A stretch of 59,775 bases of DNA. Origin: Cohnella sp. AR92. Its GTDB lineage: Bacteria > Bacillota > Bacilli > Paenibacillales > Paenibacillaceae. Shown piece by piece: positions 42,849 through 51,995 of the stretch. How positions within the stretch are numbered: position 1 is the first letter of the stretch; each line of letters starts with the position of its first letter. The notes beneath the pieces are model-generated. The model made no database searches. It had not been told where the DNA came from and saw only the letters and a list, made by a program, of their open reading frames with translations. A program made the translations under genes and the position numbers. The DNA is taken from positions 34,785 through 94,559 of the forward strand of contig NZ_RZJR01000020.1 of assembly GCF_003990975.1 (NCBI RefSeq), written 5' to 3'.

Positions 42849-43631
42849 ATGCAAGCCATTAGAGAGACGATCATGGAACAGTTGGATCTTCTTGAGCGGC
42901 AAGAGCAGATCCGTATCCTATACGCATGCGAATCCGGAAGCCGGGCATGGGGATTTCCGTCCAAGGACAGCGATTACGATGTTCGCTTCCTCTATGTCCG
43001 GAAGCCGGACTGGTATCTATCCCTATTCGAGAAAAGGGATGTCATCGAGCGGCCCATTAGCGACCGGCTGGATATCAGCGGATGGGACCTGCGCAAAGCG
43101 CTCAACCTATACCGCAAATCGAACCCGCCTCTGCTCGAGTGGCTGATCTCGCCCATCCGGTATGCCGAGAGATACGGCATAGCGGAGCAGCTTCGAGAGA
43201 TCTCGCCGCTAACGTTCTCTCCGAAGTCGAGCATGTATCACTATCTGCACATGGCTCGCGGCAACTATAGGGACTACCTGCAGGGAGAGCGGGTCCGAAT
43301 CAAGAAGTATTTCTACGTACTCAGGCCAATCCTGGCTTGCGAATGGATCGAGCGTTACGGAGAGATGCCTCCGATGGAATTCGACGTTCTGGTCGAACGG
43401 CTCCTTCCGAAGGAAGGACCGTTATGGGGCGTCGTCCAGCAGCTCCTCGCCCGCAAGAAAGCCGGCGATGAATTGGACTATGAACCGAGGCTCAATCCAA
43501 TCAACGATTATTTGGAAGAGCGGATTCAACATTTGGAGAGCAGCGCAGCGGAGAGCAGGGCGTCCGAGTGGAAGGCGGATGAACGTCTGGACTCGATGTT
43601 CCGATCGACTCTGCGTGAAGTATGGAATTGA
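42849..43631 (+). CDS. MNT-type nucleotidyltransferase (YcgL-like, RNA-repair associated)
   Basis: 260 aa, 15 bases after rsr. Polymerase-beta-type active site: GS at 30-31 (ESGSRAWGF) and D42/D44 in KDSDYDVRF. The rest is helical (PLLEWLISPIRYAER, YHYLHMARGNYRDYLQGERVRIKKYFYVLRPILACEWI). This family is repeatedly found in RNA-repair operons beside RtcB and is predicted to add nucleotides to RNA ends, for example repairing a tRNA 3' end before or after ligation. Here it is flanked by Ro60 and RtcB, which fits. Substrate not known. Confidence 0.9.
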   Translation: MQAIRETIMEQLDLLERQEQIRILYACESGSRAWGFPSKDSDYDVRFLYVRKPDWYLSLFEKRDVIERPISDRLDISGWDLRKALNLYRKSNPPLLEWLISPIRYAERYGIAEQLREISPLTFSPKSSMYHYLHMARGNYRDYLQGERVRIKKYFYVLRPILACEWIERYGEMPPMEFDVLVERLLPKEGPLWGVVQQLLARKKAGDELDYEPRLNPINDYLEERIQHLESSAAESRASEWKADERLDSMFRSTLREVWN

Positions 43632-43656
43632 TGGAGGAAGGAAGTAGGTTAAGAAA

Positions 43657-44883
43657 ATGGCTTATCAAACGATAGATGGAGTGCGAGTCTGGGGCGAACC
43701 CGATCCGGGCGCGCTGTCCCAAGCGAAGACGTGCGCGGAGCACGGGAACGTGGTGCAGGCGCTGCTCATGGCGGATCACCACAAGGGCTACAGCCAGCCG
43801 ATCGGCGGCGTCGTCGCTTACGACGGGCAGATCTCCCCTTCTGGAGTCGGCTACGACATTGCGTGCGGCAATAAGGCGGTCCGGACGAATCTGCTCGCCG
43901 CGGATATCAAGCCGAGATTGTCCGTCGTCATGGACCAGATCGCCCGCAAGGTTTCTTTCGGCGTCGGCCGCGTCAACAGCGAGAAGGTGGATCATGAGCT
44001 GTTCGACGATCCGGACTGGAGCGTATACGCCGATGTCGGCAAGCGGGAGCACGACAAGCTTAAGGCACTGGCTCGGGATCAGCTCGGCACGGTCGGCAGC
44101 GGCAATCACTTCGTGGATCTGTTCGAAGAGATAGGAACGGGCCGGCTGTGGATCGGCAATCATTTCGGGAGCCGAGGCTTCGGTCACAAGACCGCCAGCG
44201 GCTTCCTGAATCTGGCCGCCGGGCGGGAGTTCCTTGCGAATGCGCCGGGCGAGAAGATGGATCAACCGCCCGTGCTGCTGGACCTGGACAGCGAGCTTGG
44301 CGACATGTACTTCCGCGCGATGAAGCTTGCCGGACGTTACGCGTACGCCGGCCGGGATTACGTGATCTCGCAGGTGCTCTCCATTGTCGGGGCCGCGGCG
44401 GACATGGAGATCCATAACCATCACAACTTCGCGTGGCGGGAGAATCACAACGGCAGGGATACCATGGTCATCCGCAAGGGGGCGACGCCGTCGTCGCCGG
44501 GCCAGCTTGGCTTCATCGGGGGAAGCATGGGGGATATCTCGGTCATCGTACGCGGAAAGGATACGTCGGAGAATCGAGATTCCTTCTACAGCACCGTGCA
44601 CGGAGCGGGACGGATCATGAGCCGCACGCAAGCGGCGGGCAAGATGAACTGGAAGACTCGCTCTCGCTCCGGCGGGCAAATCTCCGCGGAGCAAATGAAC
44701 CGTGCGGTCCGCGACTTCGGAGTCGAACTGCGCGGCGCGGGAACAGACGAGAGCCCGTTCGTCTATCGCCAGCTTCAGGACGTGCTGGACGCGCATGCGA
44801 ATACGATCGAGGTGCTGCACGTCTTGAGGCCGATCGGGGTATGCATGGCCGGGGCGGACGAGTTCGACCCGTACAAAGACTAG
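43657..44883 (+). CDS. rtcB: RNA-splicing ligase RtcB
   Basis: 408 aa. Joins 2',3'-cyclic phosphate (or 3'-phosphate) and 5'-OH RNA ends with GTP and Mn2+. Metal site D67 and C70 in GVGYDIACGNK; GTVGSGNHFVDL and NHFGSRGFGH; guanylylated histidine H315 in VHGAGRIMSR; HNHHNFAW. Length matches the short RtcB class. No RtcA and no archease are near. Third gene of the operon; terminator follows. Confidence 0.96.
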   Translation: MAYQTIDGVRVWGEPDPGALSQAKTCAEHGNVVQALLMADHHKGYSQPIGGVVAYDGQISPSGVGYDIACGNKAVRTNLLAADIKPRLSVVMDQIARKVSFGVGRVNSEKVDHELFDDPDWSVYADVGKREHDKLKALARDQLGTVGSGNHFVDLFEEIGTGRLWIGNHFGSRGFGHKTASGFLNLAAGREFLANAPGEKMDQPPVLLDLDSELGDMYFRAMKLAGRYAYAGRDYVISQVLSIVGAAADMEIHNHHNFAWRENHNGRDTMVIRKGATPSSPGQLGFIGGSMGDISVIVRGKDTSENRDSFYSTVHGAGRIMSRTQAAGKMNWKTRSRSGGQISAEQMNRAVRDFGVELRGAGTDESPFVYRQLQDVLDAHANTIEVLHVLRPIGVCMAGADEFDPYKD

Positions 44884-44908
44884 ATAGATTGATCTTGATC
44901 CATGCAAG

Positions 44909-44942
44909 AACCCGCCTTCGGCCTTTGTGCCGTTGGCGGGTT
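44909..44942. terminator. bidirectional terminator after rtcB
   Basis: AACCCGCC / GGCGGGTT with an inner GGC/GCC, between rtcB and the convergent zinc-ribbon gene. Confidence 0.75.
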
Positions 44943-44950
44943 ATGGATGG

Positions 44951-45499
44951 TTAGATAAAGATTTTGCCCGTACATCCCGTTGTTGGGAATTGTTTGCATC
45001 CATAGAATTCTTTCTTGGGACCTTTTCTTTTTACCATAGGCGAGCCGCATAGAGGACAAGGGATTTCGCCCAGGCACTCCGTATTCAGAGCGCGGAAGAA
45101 CTGCTGAAAGCTGCCCCGGGTATGTTGGGTTACAGATTCTCTAGTAATTCCGTTCTCGTCCATATCAAGAACTTCGATGACGAGAATCATATCGCTGTCT
45201 CTAGTGCCTGCATCCGCGTAATTGACAAGATATAAGGTGGCATTCAGAGCTCTTGCGATTCTCCAGAGCGAGAGAAACTTGCTCTTGTTCTTATCCCAAT
45301 ATTTACTCGGATGACTGGTATGAGGATTCACGTCATCCCGTTGTTCGCACTTCAGGTATTCGAAGATGATGAATCCTTTGTCGGGATGATGCTGGATCCT
45401 CTCGATATTAACGGCCGCCGTCGGATTCCCGTCCAACATCTCTCTGGCGAACTCGAAGCCGCTTACATCATCATGGCCCAATGGTTTGCTATGCGACAT
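44951..45499 (-). CDS. topoisomerase-type zinc-ribbon protein, possible nuclease fold
   Basis: 182 aa. C-terminal zinc ribbon of topoisomerase I type (CPLCGSPMVKRK, YGCKQFPTTGC). The N-terminal part (GFIIFEYLKCEQRDD, LSLWRIARALNATLYLVNY) has an E-x-K strand and order of elements reminiscent of PD-(D/E)XK nucleases, but I cannot confirm it. Zinc ribbons of this type bind single-stranded nucleic acid. It lies inside the RNA-repair island on the opposite strand. Confidence 0.7.
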   Translation of the reverse strand: MSHSKPLGHDDVSGFEFAREMLDGNPTAAVNIERIQHHPDKGFIIFEYLKCEQRDDVNPHTSHPSKYWDKNKSKFLSLWRIARALNATLYLVNYADAGTRDSDMILVIEVLDMDENGITRESVTQHTRGSFQQFFRALNTECLGEIPCPLCGSPMVKRKGPKKEFYGCKQFPTTGCTGKIFI

Positions 45500-45675
45500 C
45501 CTTTTCCCCTCCAGACGTGTGCTCTATCAATTATATAGGATATGGTAGAATATCCCAAGCCTAATCCGAGAGATTTCGACACATTCAGCCATCTGCCTAT
45601 TTCGCAGGATTCTTTTTTCCTTCTTTTGAACTATACTTGGAGATAGCAAGTGAGATTCTCCATGCGGGTGATTAG

Positions 45676-46875
45676 ATGAGCCTAGCCGTAATCAAGGACT
45701 TTCTGCTGCAGATATCCTTTATCGCCTTTCCGGTGTTCTCGATTCAATTGATTCTTATCGAGAAGGCTGAGAAGGAGCGTCTCATCAGGCTTGTCCTCAC
45801 TGTCCTGTTCGGGCTCTCCCTCTTGATCTGCATGTCTATTCCCGCTTATGCGGACTCCGATTTTCGTCTGGATATCCGGGCCATTCCTCTGCTGCTAGGG
45901 ACGCTGTACGGCGGCAGAAGAACAGGACTTATCCTGGCGGCCGCGATCGCCCTGTACCGCCTATCCTTCGGAATGGACTTAGGTTTGTTGTTGACCGTCA
46001 TCGTGCTGGCTGTCTGCATGCCTGCGATTCTGTATTATCAACAGGCGTTCGCCCGGTCCGAACGCGGCAGGAAGCTGCTCATCGCGCTTTCCCTCGCTTC
46101 CTTCTACAGCCTTGTCGGGGTTCTCTTCAACATCATCCTCCGAGGTTTCTCTCCGCCGGTATTCCAAGTGCAGCTTCTTCATTACGTCCTATCCCTCGTC
46201 GTCCTCTCTCTATTCATCTCCCTGAACGAATCGATATCGAACATGCTCCGGAGGAACCGGCAGCTGCAAGCGGATGCCCATGCCGCGGAGATCGCCCTTC
46301 TGCGTTCGCAGATCAAGCCGCATTTTCTCCACAATGCCTTGAACTCCATCGCCTCCCTCTGCATCGACGAACCGCAGAAAGCGCAGGATTTGACGTTGGA
46401 ATTCTCGCGATACTTGAGAGGAAGCTTTAACTTTCAAACGTTGGATACTCTGACTCCCTTGCAGCACGAGCTAGATCTGGTACAAGCCTATGTGAATATA
46501 GAGAAGGTGCGTTACGGACAAAGGCTGAGGGTGGAGTTCGACGTGAACGCCGATCCTCGGCTTCCGATCCCCCCGATGATCCTGCAGCCGCTTGTCGAGA
46601 ACGCTATCCGGCACGGCGTGACGCGCAACGTGCAAGGAGGCACCGTCAAAGTGTCCATTCGTCAGCAAGCCGACGATTCGGTCAGCATCAGCGTTGAGGA
46701 TAACGGTTGCGGGATTGCCGAATCCAAACGGTTGGAGATCATGGAATCAGGATCGCAGAAGCAGGGCTTCGGGTTATGGAACATCAACCAGCGCTTGAAG
46801 CTGCTCTACGGCCAATCCATCACGATCGACAGTGCGGTCGGAATCGGGACGAAGGTGTCGTTCCGCACGAACTGA
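45676..46875 (+). CDS. orphan LytS-type sensor histidine kinase
   Basis: 399 aa. Five to six N-terminal membrane helices with the 5TMR-LYT signature (DIRAIPLLLGTLYGGRRTGL), a short coiled segment, then His_kinase with H in RSQIKPHFLHNALNSIASL and HATPase (LQPLVENAIRHGV, DNGCGI, GFGLWNINQRLKLLYG). Its core is closely similar to the second kinase core of the hybrid kinase at 7597. No response regulator is adjacent; the SARP-type regulator at 10703 is a possible partner by similarity. Confidence 0.9.
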   Translation: MSLAVIKDFLLQISFIAFPVFSIQLILIEKAEKERLIRLVLTVLFGLSLLICMSIPAYADSDFRLDIRAIPLLLGTLYGGRRTGLILAAAIALYRLSFGMDLGLLLTVIVLAVCMPAILYYQQAFARSERGRKLLIALSLASFYSLVGVLFNIILRGFSPPVFQVQLLHYVLSLVVLSLFISLNESISNMLRRNRQLQADAHAAEIALLRSQIKPHFLHNALNSIASLCIDEPQKAQDLTLEFSRYLRGSFNFQTLDTLTPLQHELDLVQAYVNIEKVRYGQRLRVEFDVNADPRLPIPPMILQPLVENAIRHGVTRNVQGGTVKVSIRQQADDSVSISVEDNGCGIAESKRLEIMESGSQKQGFGLWNINQRLKLLYGQSITIDSAVGIGTKVSFRTN

Positions 46876-46945
46876 CAGACTTCCCGCGGCTCCTCTGTTA
46901 TTCTCTGGTCAAGCAATGCTTGTATGAGATGAAGGAGGGCTTCGA

Positions 46946-49720
46946 ATGACGAATGCAAAGCGGATCTCGGATCTAACGAGCTATACTTCCATTCTTCCTT
47001 ATGACAGCGAGCTTTACGGCGTGTACCAGTCTCTGATCGGATGGAAGTCGAAGAGGCAGGCCAATCGAATGAAGGACGCGTATGAACAAGAGAGCTTTGC
47101 TCTCCTGTCGCGGCTGGCTCCTTACTTCGAGCTCAGGGAGCGAATCGACTTTAATGCCGATTTCTTCATCGAAGACGTCGTCTTGGGGCCGGCGTCGTTC
47201 AGCAGACCTCGCGTGGTGCAGCAGGATCAGTCGATTCTTCTTGAGAAGATAGGAGAAGCTCTGTCATCCTACGGCAAGCCGGTAGACGACATTGGAGATT
47301 GGGATCATCTCATCGGTTACGATGCGTTGAAGAAACTTCTGAACGACGTCGTGCTGCCCTACTACAGAGATCTATCGATAGAACGCGGCAGGAAGGTACA
47401 TCAATTAGAGCCAACTGCCGGAGAATCCGATGAATCGTTCCGGCAACGGCAGCTTGCATACGGAAGCCAAATTCAGAGCGAGATTCGGAAGCTTATCGAG
47501 ACCGATGCGCAATATGCGGGAGTCATTCAAGCCTTAATCGAGAACAAACGGTCGGATGAGCTGAGAAAAATATTTTACGTTAATTCGGACAAAGACGTGG
47601 AGCAAGCGTTCAAAGACGCGTTGGCAACAACGAATTCGAGTTACGAGGATCCTTATCTGACCTTCGATCCGAATAAGGATGTGAAGGATGTTTCTTTATC
47701 GCCTCTAGGCATCGTTCATTTGTTCCGTCAATATTTCTTCGAATTGGATACTTTCCTCGGCACGCCTACCAGCCATGTTTGGCTCAGTCCGGGAGCCTCC
47801 GTCGAGCTGATCGAGACAAGCTCGCGCAAGATCACCACGGAGAAGATCGTCGAGACCTCCCTTGAGACGGACCAGAAAACGGAGAGCAGCTCGACCGATC
47901 AAGACGATATCAGCGAAGCGGTCAAGCAAGACAACAAGAACGACATGAAGCTGGGAATTACGACCACCGCGAAGCAATCCTGGGGGACCGGAAGCGTCAC
48001 CGCCACGGGAAGCCTGAACATGGATCAAACCCAGCAAGTGGCGAGAGAAGACACGCACAAGAAGATGAGGCAGCAAACGCAGAAGCTCTCGACGGAGATC
48101 CGCCAGAATTACAAGTCTACTTTCCGGACGGTAACGGAAGTGACGGACACTTCAAGCAAGCGGTACCTATTATCGAACACGTCTAAGAACCTGATCAACT
48201 ATGAGCTGCGGAGGAAAATGAGGCAGATAGGCGTACAAGTTCAAGACGTCGGCACTTACCTCTGCTGGGAGACGTTCGTGGACGACCCCGGCGAGCAGCT
48301 TGGCCTGGCCAACCTGATTCATATCGCCCAGCCGGCCGAACTGGTCTCGGTTCCGGACCACACGCGGATCCCTTATCCCGAGGACCAGCTTGTCTCTCTG
48401 AAAGTGAATGCATCATGGAACTTCGGGGAGTCCCGGAAGCGCGGCTTCGTGATGCTGACGCCTCTCGATCTGCCATTCGCGCCGGAAGGGTTGGAGCTCC
48501 GAAGGGAGCCCGAAGGGACGATCATCCCGGCTTATCAGGTCTCGGGAGCGGGAACGGACTTCACCGGCATCTGGGCGTTCGGGGTCCGATTCGCGGAGAA
48601 AGGGGAACTCCAGCTCGGAGTGATAGCGGGCGACGGCGGAATCGAATGGGATAAGCAGATCAGCTTCGTCGTTAATGTCGTACTGACTTATACCGCCAGC
48701 AACGCGACCAAAGCCAATATCGACCTCTTGAACCAACAGAAGAATACGGCGGCCGCAGCCGCGACCGAAGAGAATCTGCGCAAGACCAAGGAAGCGCTGC
48801 TCAAGGATTCCAAGGAACGATTGGAGATCGTGCGCGGCCTCTCCAAACGCAGCTTCGAGGATTTGCGCGAGGAAGAACGCATCATCGTTTACCGGAATCT
48901 GCTTCGTTCCTTGATGTCGGATTTTCAATACGGCCATGCCGACGACCGAAGCCGCCACGTCCTCTCCGAGCTGATCAACTCTATTTTCGATATCGATAAA
49001 ATGCTGTATTTCGTCGCGCCGGAATGGTGGAAGCCGAGAATCGAACAGCCGAGCTTATTTACGCTGCGGACCAGATTGAACAATCAGATCATCTCCTGGT
49101 CCCGCGGCGACCACAGGCCGGACAATTATTGGATCACCGAGAAGACGGCGCCGGCTCCGATGGGCAGCTCGCTTGGCTGGCTGCTGCAGCTTGACGGGGA
49201 CAATCTGCGGAATGCTTTTCTTAATGCGCCTTGGGTCAAAGCGGTGATCCCGATTCGTCCCGGCAAAGAGCAAGCGGCGCTTCAATGGCTGCAGTCCGTG
49301 AACGTAGAAGGATCGGAAGGACTGGATGACCATTACACCGCTTCCGATGAGGAACTGGATTCGATTCGGGTTAAGCTGGGGATGGATCCGGCGGAGACGG
49401 TCACCATTCGGAATGCCATCGATTCCTTATGCAAGGACGTAGCGGAGAAGAATAAGGAATCCACCCAGCGCAAGACGTATCCGGAGACGGAGACGAATCC
49501 CGACGATAAAGTAACGACGACTCCCGTGCAGAAGGTCTATGAGCATGGGTTCTATCCGTTGCAAGGGGGATTCCGCTTCGACCCGAACGATCCCGACAAG
49601 GATCCGAACAATAAGGATAAGAATTTCGCCGTCTTCGACCAATGGATCGAAGTGCTGCCGACCGACCAAGTCGTCCCGGTCGAGGTGGCCTACGATCCCA
49701 AGACGGGCAGGCAACTCTAA
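46946..49720 (+). CDS. 924-aa cytosolic protein, family not recognised
   Basis: No signal peptide or membrane helix. AAGGAGGG precedes the start. Notable parts: helical N-terminal region about 1-230; HVWLSPGASVELIETSSRK at about 275-300; a Ser/Thr/Lys/Glu-rich stretch 300-345; a segment of Gln/Thr-rich helices 350-400; NYELRRKMRQIGVQVQDVG and CWETFVDDPGEQLGLANLIH at about 415-455; a beta-rich part 470-590; a long coiled coil 590-660 (EENLRKTKEALLKDSKER); acidic Asp/Asn/Lys tail. It resembles large structural proteins more than enzymes. First gene of the second island operon with the hydrolase-like and DUF4132 genes. Confidence 0.85.
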   Translation: MTNAKRISDLTSYTSILPYDSELYGVYQSLIGWKSKRQANRMKDAYEQESFALLSRLAPYFELRERIDFNADFFIEDVVLGPASFSRPRVVQQDQSILLEKIGEALSSYGKPVDDIGDWDHLIGYDALKKLLNDVVLPYYRDLSIERGRKVHQLEPTAGESDESFRQRQLAYGSQIQSEIRKLIETDAQYAGVIQALIENKRSDELRKIFYVNSDKDVEQAFKDALATTNSSYEDPYLTFDPNKDVKDVSLSPLGIVHLFRQYFFELDTFLGTPTSHVWLSPGASVELIETSSRKITTEKIVETSLETDQKTESSSTDQDDISEAVKQDNKNDMKLGITTTAKQSWGTGSVTATGSLNMDQTQQVAREDTHKKMRQQTQKLSTEIRQNYKSTFRTVTEVTDTSSKRYLLSNTSKNLINYELRRKMRQIGVQVQDVGTYLCWETFVDDPGEQLGLANLIHIAQPAELVSVPDHTRIPYPEDQLVSLKVNASWNFGESRKRGFVMLTPLDLPFAPEGLELRREPEGTIIPAYQVSGAGTDFTGIWAFGVRFAEKGELQLGVIAGDGGIEWDKQISFVVNVVLTYTASNATKANIDLLNQQKNTAAAAATEENLRKTKEALLKDSKERLEIVRGLSKRSFEDLREEERIIVYRNLLRSLMSDFQYGHADDRSRHVLSELINSIFDIDKMLYFVAPEWWKPRIEQPSLFTLRTRLNNQIISWSRGDHRPDNYWITEKTAPAPMGSSLGWLLQLDGDNLRNAFLNAPWVKAVIPIRPGKEQAALQWLQSVNVEGSEGLDDHYTASDEELDSIRVKLGMDPAETVTIRNAIDSLCKDVAEKNKESTQRKTYPETETNPDDKVTTTPVQKVYEHGFYPLQGGFRFDPNDPDKDPNNKDKNFAVFDQWIEVLPTDQVVPVEVAYDPKTGRQL

Positions 49721-49743
49721 AGGGATAATGGAGGGAAACAGCC

Positions 49744-51444
49744 GTGGGAATTCCGATAGTCATCCGGATGGTGGACGTCCTGGATCAGCCGCTTCCAAGC
49801 GATGCTTCCGTCTCCATCCAGCTGGAGACCCCTTCCGAGATTCTGTCCCATGCGACGACGATCTCCGAGCCCTTCGGCTTGACGCCGTCCTCCGAGACGA
49901 AGAGATTGACCGTTACGGTCGAGCATCCCGACTATGCTTCCCAGCGAGTGACGGTCCTGCTCGGTACCGAACCTTACTATTGGGATAATCGCGGCTGCGA
50001 GCTCGTTAAGAAGCAGGCCGGCTATGAATTGAAAATTACCTTGGGGAGGGTTCGGCAAGCGCCGGTCACCCCTCCTCCCTGGGGAGAGAAAACCAGCGGC
50101 GACAAGCCCGGAGCGTTCTCCTTGCAGGAACAAGGCAGTCCCAAGCGTTATGCTGTCCTAGGTTCGATGCTTCGTACGGATACGGTAGTGCGAATGCTGG
50201 AAGACTCATCGGCGGGCAGAATCGCGGGAACCATCCTATCCGAGGCGTCAAAAGAGGGCTGGGGCCGGCTTCATACGAAGGATTCGCAACCTATTATTCC
50301 GGAGGATCACGGCGGATTCTTATGGCTGGAGTACGGCGGCGTAACCGGCAAGCGCCTTGACGAACCCCGTTTCCTGATCGCGGTCTGGGCGCCCTCGCTC
50401 AAGGAGAGGATTCCGGAAGAGGGGCTGGATTATATCGTCTTCTTCAGTCCCAGCACGGCGGCCGAGGGCTATCCGCGCTCGGCCTACCCTTTCCGGTCCA
50501 ACTATCCCTATGTCGTCTCTCCGAAGGATACCATGTCTCAGCCCTATCTTAATCTCGCTTACCGCTACCTGTTCGGCAGCGGGGTGCTGGTGCAGCAGTC
50601 CATTGCTTCCGGCAAGCCCGCAGTCGTTGTCATGCCGATCTTCCCGGCCGTGCCGGATAACCCGAAAGCTGCGGAGCTGATGTGGCAGCCGTTCAACTCC
50701 CAAGAGGGGCTGCACCGGTTGTTGCTGGAAATCTCGCAGTTCCTCCATGGCTTCGGTTACAAGGACGGCTCCGACTTTAGGCGCTGGCAGGGGGCTTCCG
50801 CTCCCGAGGACGGAATGCCCGAGATGCCCGGACCAACCGCTATGAGTTCGGTCAACCAGCCGAGACCGAAGATCCGGAAGGTGACGGTTGCCGGGTTCAG
50901 CAGCGGCGTCAGCGGCGCATTGCGGGTTATCGACAACGTCAAGATCAAGGATGCCGGAAGATTTCCATCTGCATTCTTCGGCATCCCCAACGCTTCATCT
51001 GGCAGAGAGTTTGCCGAACTTTGGAGCGAGATATGGGACCTCGACTTCTCTCTTAACGAAGCGCTGACAGCGATAAAGAGAGAGACGCTCGAGAAGAAAT
51101 TGATCGCATGGTTGAATTCCGGCAGAGACAAACGGCGTCTGCGCATGTACCATTCCGGCTATACCATAGGAAATGTCCGCCCGTCCCAATTGTTTCCCGC
51201 GCTCGCCGCGCTTCGCAAGATCGTGACGGTACCCCCCGCGGCCGGGAATGCCTGGGCCGAAGAATGGAGAGATCCGGACGAACGCTGGTCGCTCGCTTGC
51301 TTCAGCACGTCATACCTGCTGGCAAGCGTCTCGACCCCGGACATCAAGCCTGTCATGCCCCTCACCACGGATAGTAATGCGAATAATGTCGTTCACCCGT
51401 TCACCTGCGCGCTAGGCTTCGGTCATGCCTCCAAGTTAAGATAG
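49744..51444 (+). CDS. 566-aa protein with alpha/beta-hydrolase-like motif
   Basis: GTG start 23 bases after the previous stop, with GGAGGG upstream. The N-terminal 100 residues are beta-rich (a small domain like a carboxypeptidase regulatory fold: VIRMVDVLDQPLPSDASVSI). The middle and C-terminal part contain a GxSxG nucleophile elbow, VTVAGFSSGVSG, preceded by FLIAVWAPSLKE and DYIVFFSPST, and a possible late histidine in ALGFGHASKL. This suggests an esterase/lipase-type hydrolase, but there is no signal peptide and the family is not recognised. Operon partner of the 924-aa and DUF4132 proteins. Confidence 0.8.
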   Translation: MGIPIVIRMVDVLDQPLPSDASVSIQLETPSEILSHATTISEPFGLTPSSETKRLTVTVEHPDYASQRVTVLLGTEPYYWDNRGCELVKKQAGYELKITLGRVRQAPVTPPPWGEKTSGDKPGAFSLQEQGSPKRYAVLGSMLRTDTVVRMLEDSSAGRIAGTILSEASKEGWGRLHTKDSQPIIPEDHGGFLWLEYGGVTGKRLDEPRFLIAVWAPSLKERIPEEGLDYIVFFSPSTAAEGYPRSAYPFRSNYPYVVSPKDTMSQPYLNLAYRYLFGSGVLVQQSIASGKPAVVVMPIFPAVPDNPKAAELMWQPFNSQEGLHRLLLEISQFLHGFGYKDGSDFRRWQGASAPEDGMPEMPGPTAMSSVNQPRPKIRKVTVAGFSSGVSGALRVIDNVKIKDAGRFPSAFFGIPNASSGREFAELWSEIWDLDFSLNEALTAIKRETLEKKLIAWLNSGRDKRRLRMYHSGYTIGNVRPSQLFPALAALRKIVTVPPAAGNAWAEEWRDPDERWSLACFSTSYLLASVSTPDIKPVMPLTTDSNANNVVHPFTCALGFGHASKLR

Positions 51445-51549
51445 CAGTTTCAAGGCGGTGCCTACACGGGCGCCGCCTATGTTATTATGGAAACATGTGT
51501 AAATGCGTTTGGAATAGTACCCATATGCACGGCCAAGGAAGGAGCCGCC

Positions 51550-51981
51550 ATGAGAATCTACTTCACGGTCAAAAGCGTCGGCAAGAGAAAGCCGATTCTT
51601 ACGAGAAAAGAATATGCGCTCGCCTCCGCTCCGGACACTCTGCGAGACTTGATAGCGGATATCGTCATCCGTCAGGTACGAGAGTTCAATGATCGTGCAG
51701 AGGGCTCGCAGCTTCTCTCCTTTATGCCCGAAGAAGAACTGACAGGGCGGGGAGAGGAAGGCAAGATCGGCTTCGGCTCGCGGGTTGACGACCGGCAGGC
51801 GAACGAGGAAGAGGCGGTTCGAGCGGCATGGAGCGCCTTTGAGGACGGGCTCTACCGGGTATTCATCCGCGAGGAGGAAGTGCCGGAATTAAGCTCCAAG
51901 CTGGAGCTTCAGGACGGGGACGAAGCGGCATTCATCAAATTCACGATGCTGGCCGGGAGAACTCGGCTTTGGCTTTGGTAA
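51550..51981 (+). CDS. 143-aa protein, partner of DUF4132 gene
   Basis: ATG 51550 with AAGGAAGGAG upstream. Begins MRIYFTVKSVGKRK, acidic centre, ends FIKFTMLAGRTRLW. No known motif. It ends 14 bases before the DUF4132 start, so it is probably co-translated with it; I would guess a binding partner. Confidence 0.75.
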   Translation: MRIYFTVKSVGKRKPILTRKEYALASAPDTLRDLIADIVIRQVREFNDRAEGSQLLSFMPEEELTGRGEEGKIGFGSRVDDRQANEEEAVRAAWSAFEDGLYRVFIREEEVPELSSKLELQDGDEAAFIKFTMLAGRTRLWLW

Positions 51982-51995
51982 TGGAGGGAATCGAT

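Noticed and set aside
51969..51995. Longer start for the DUF4132 protein (TTG 51969 or ATG 51981)
   Set aside because: These starts lie at or before the end of the 143-aa gene and lack a well-placed RBS, whereas ATG 51996 has GGAGGG at 7 bases.
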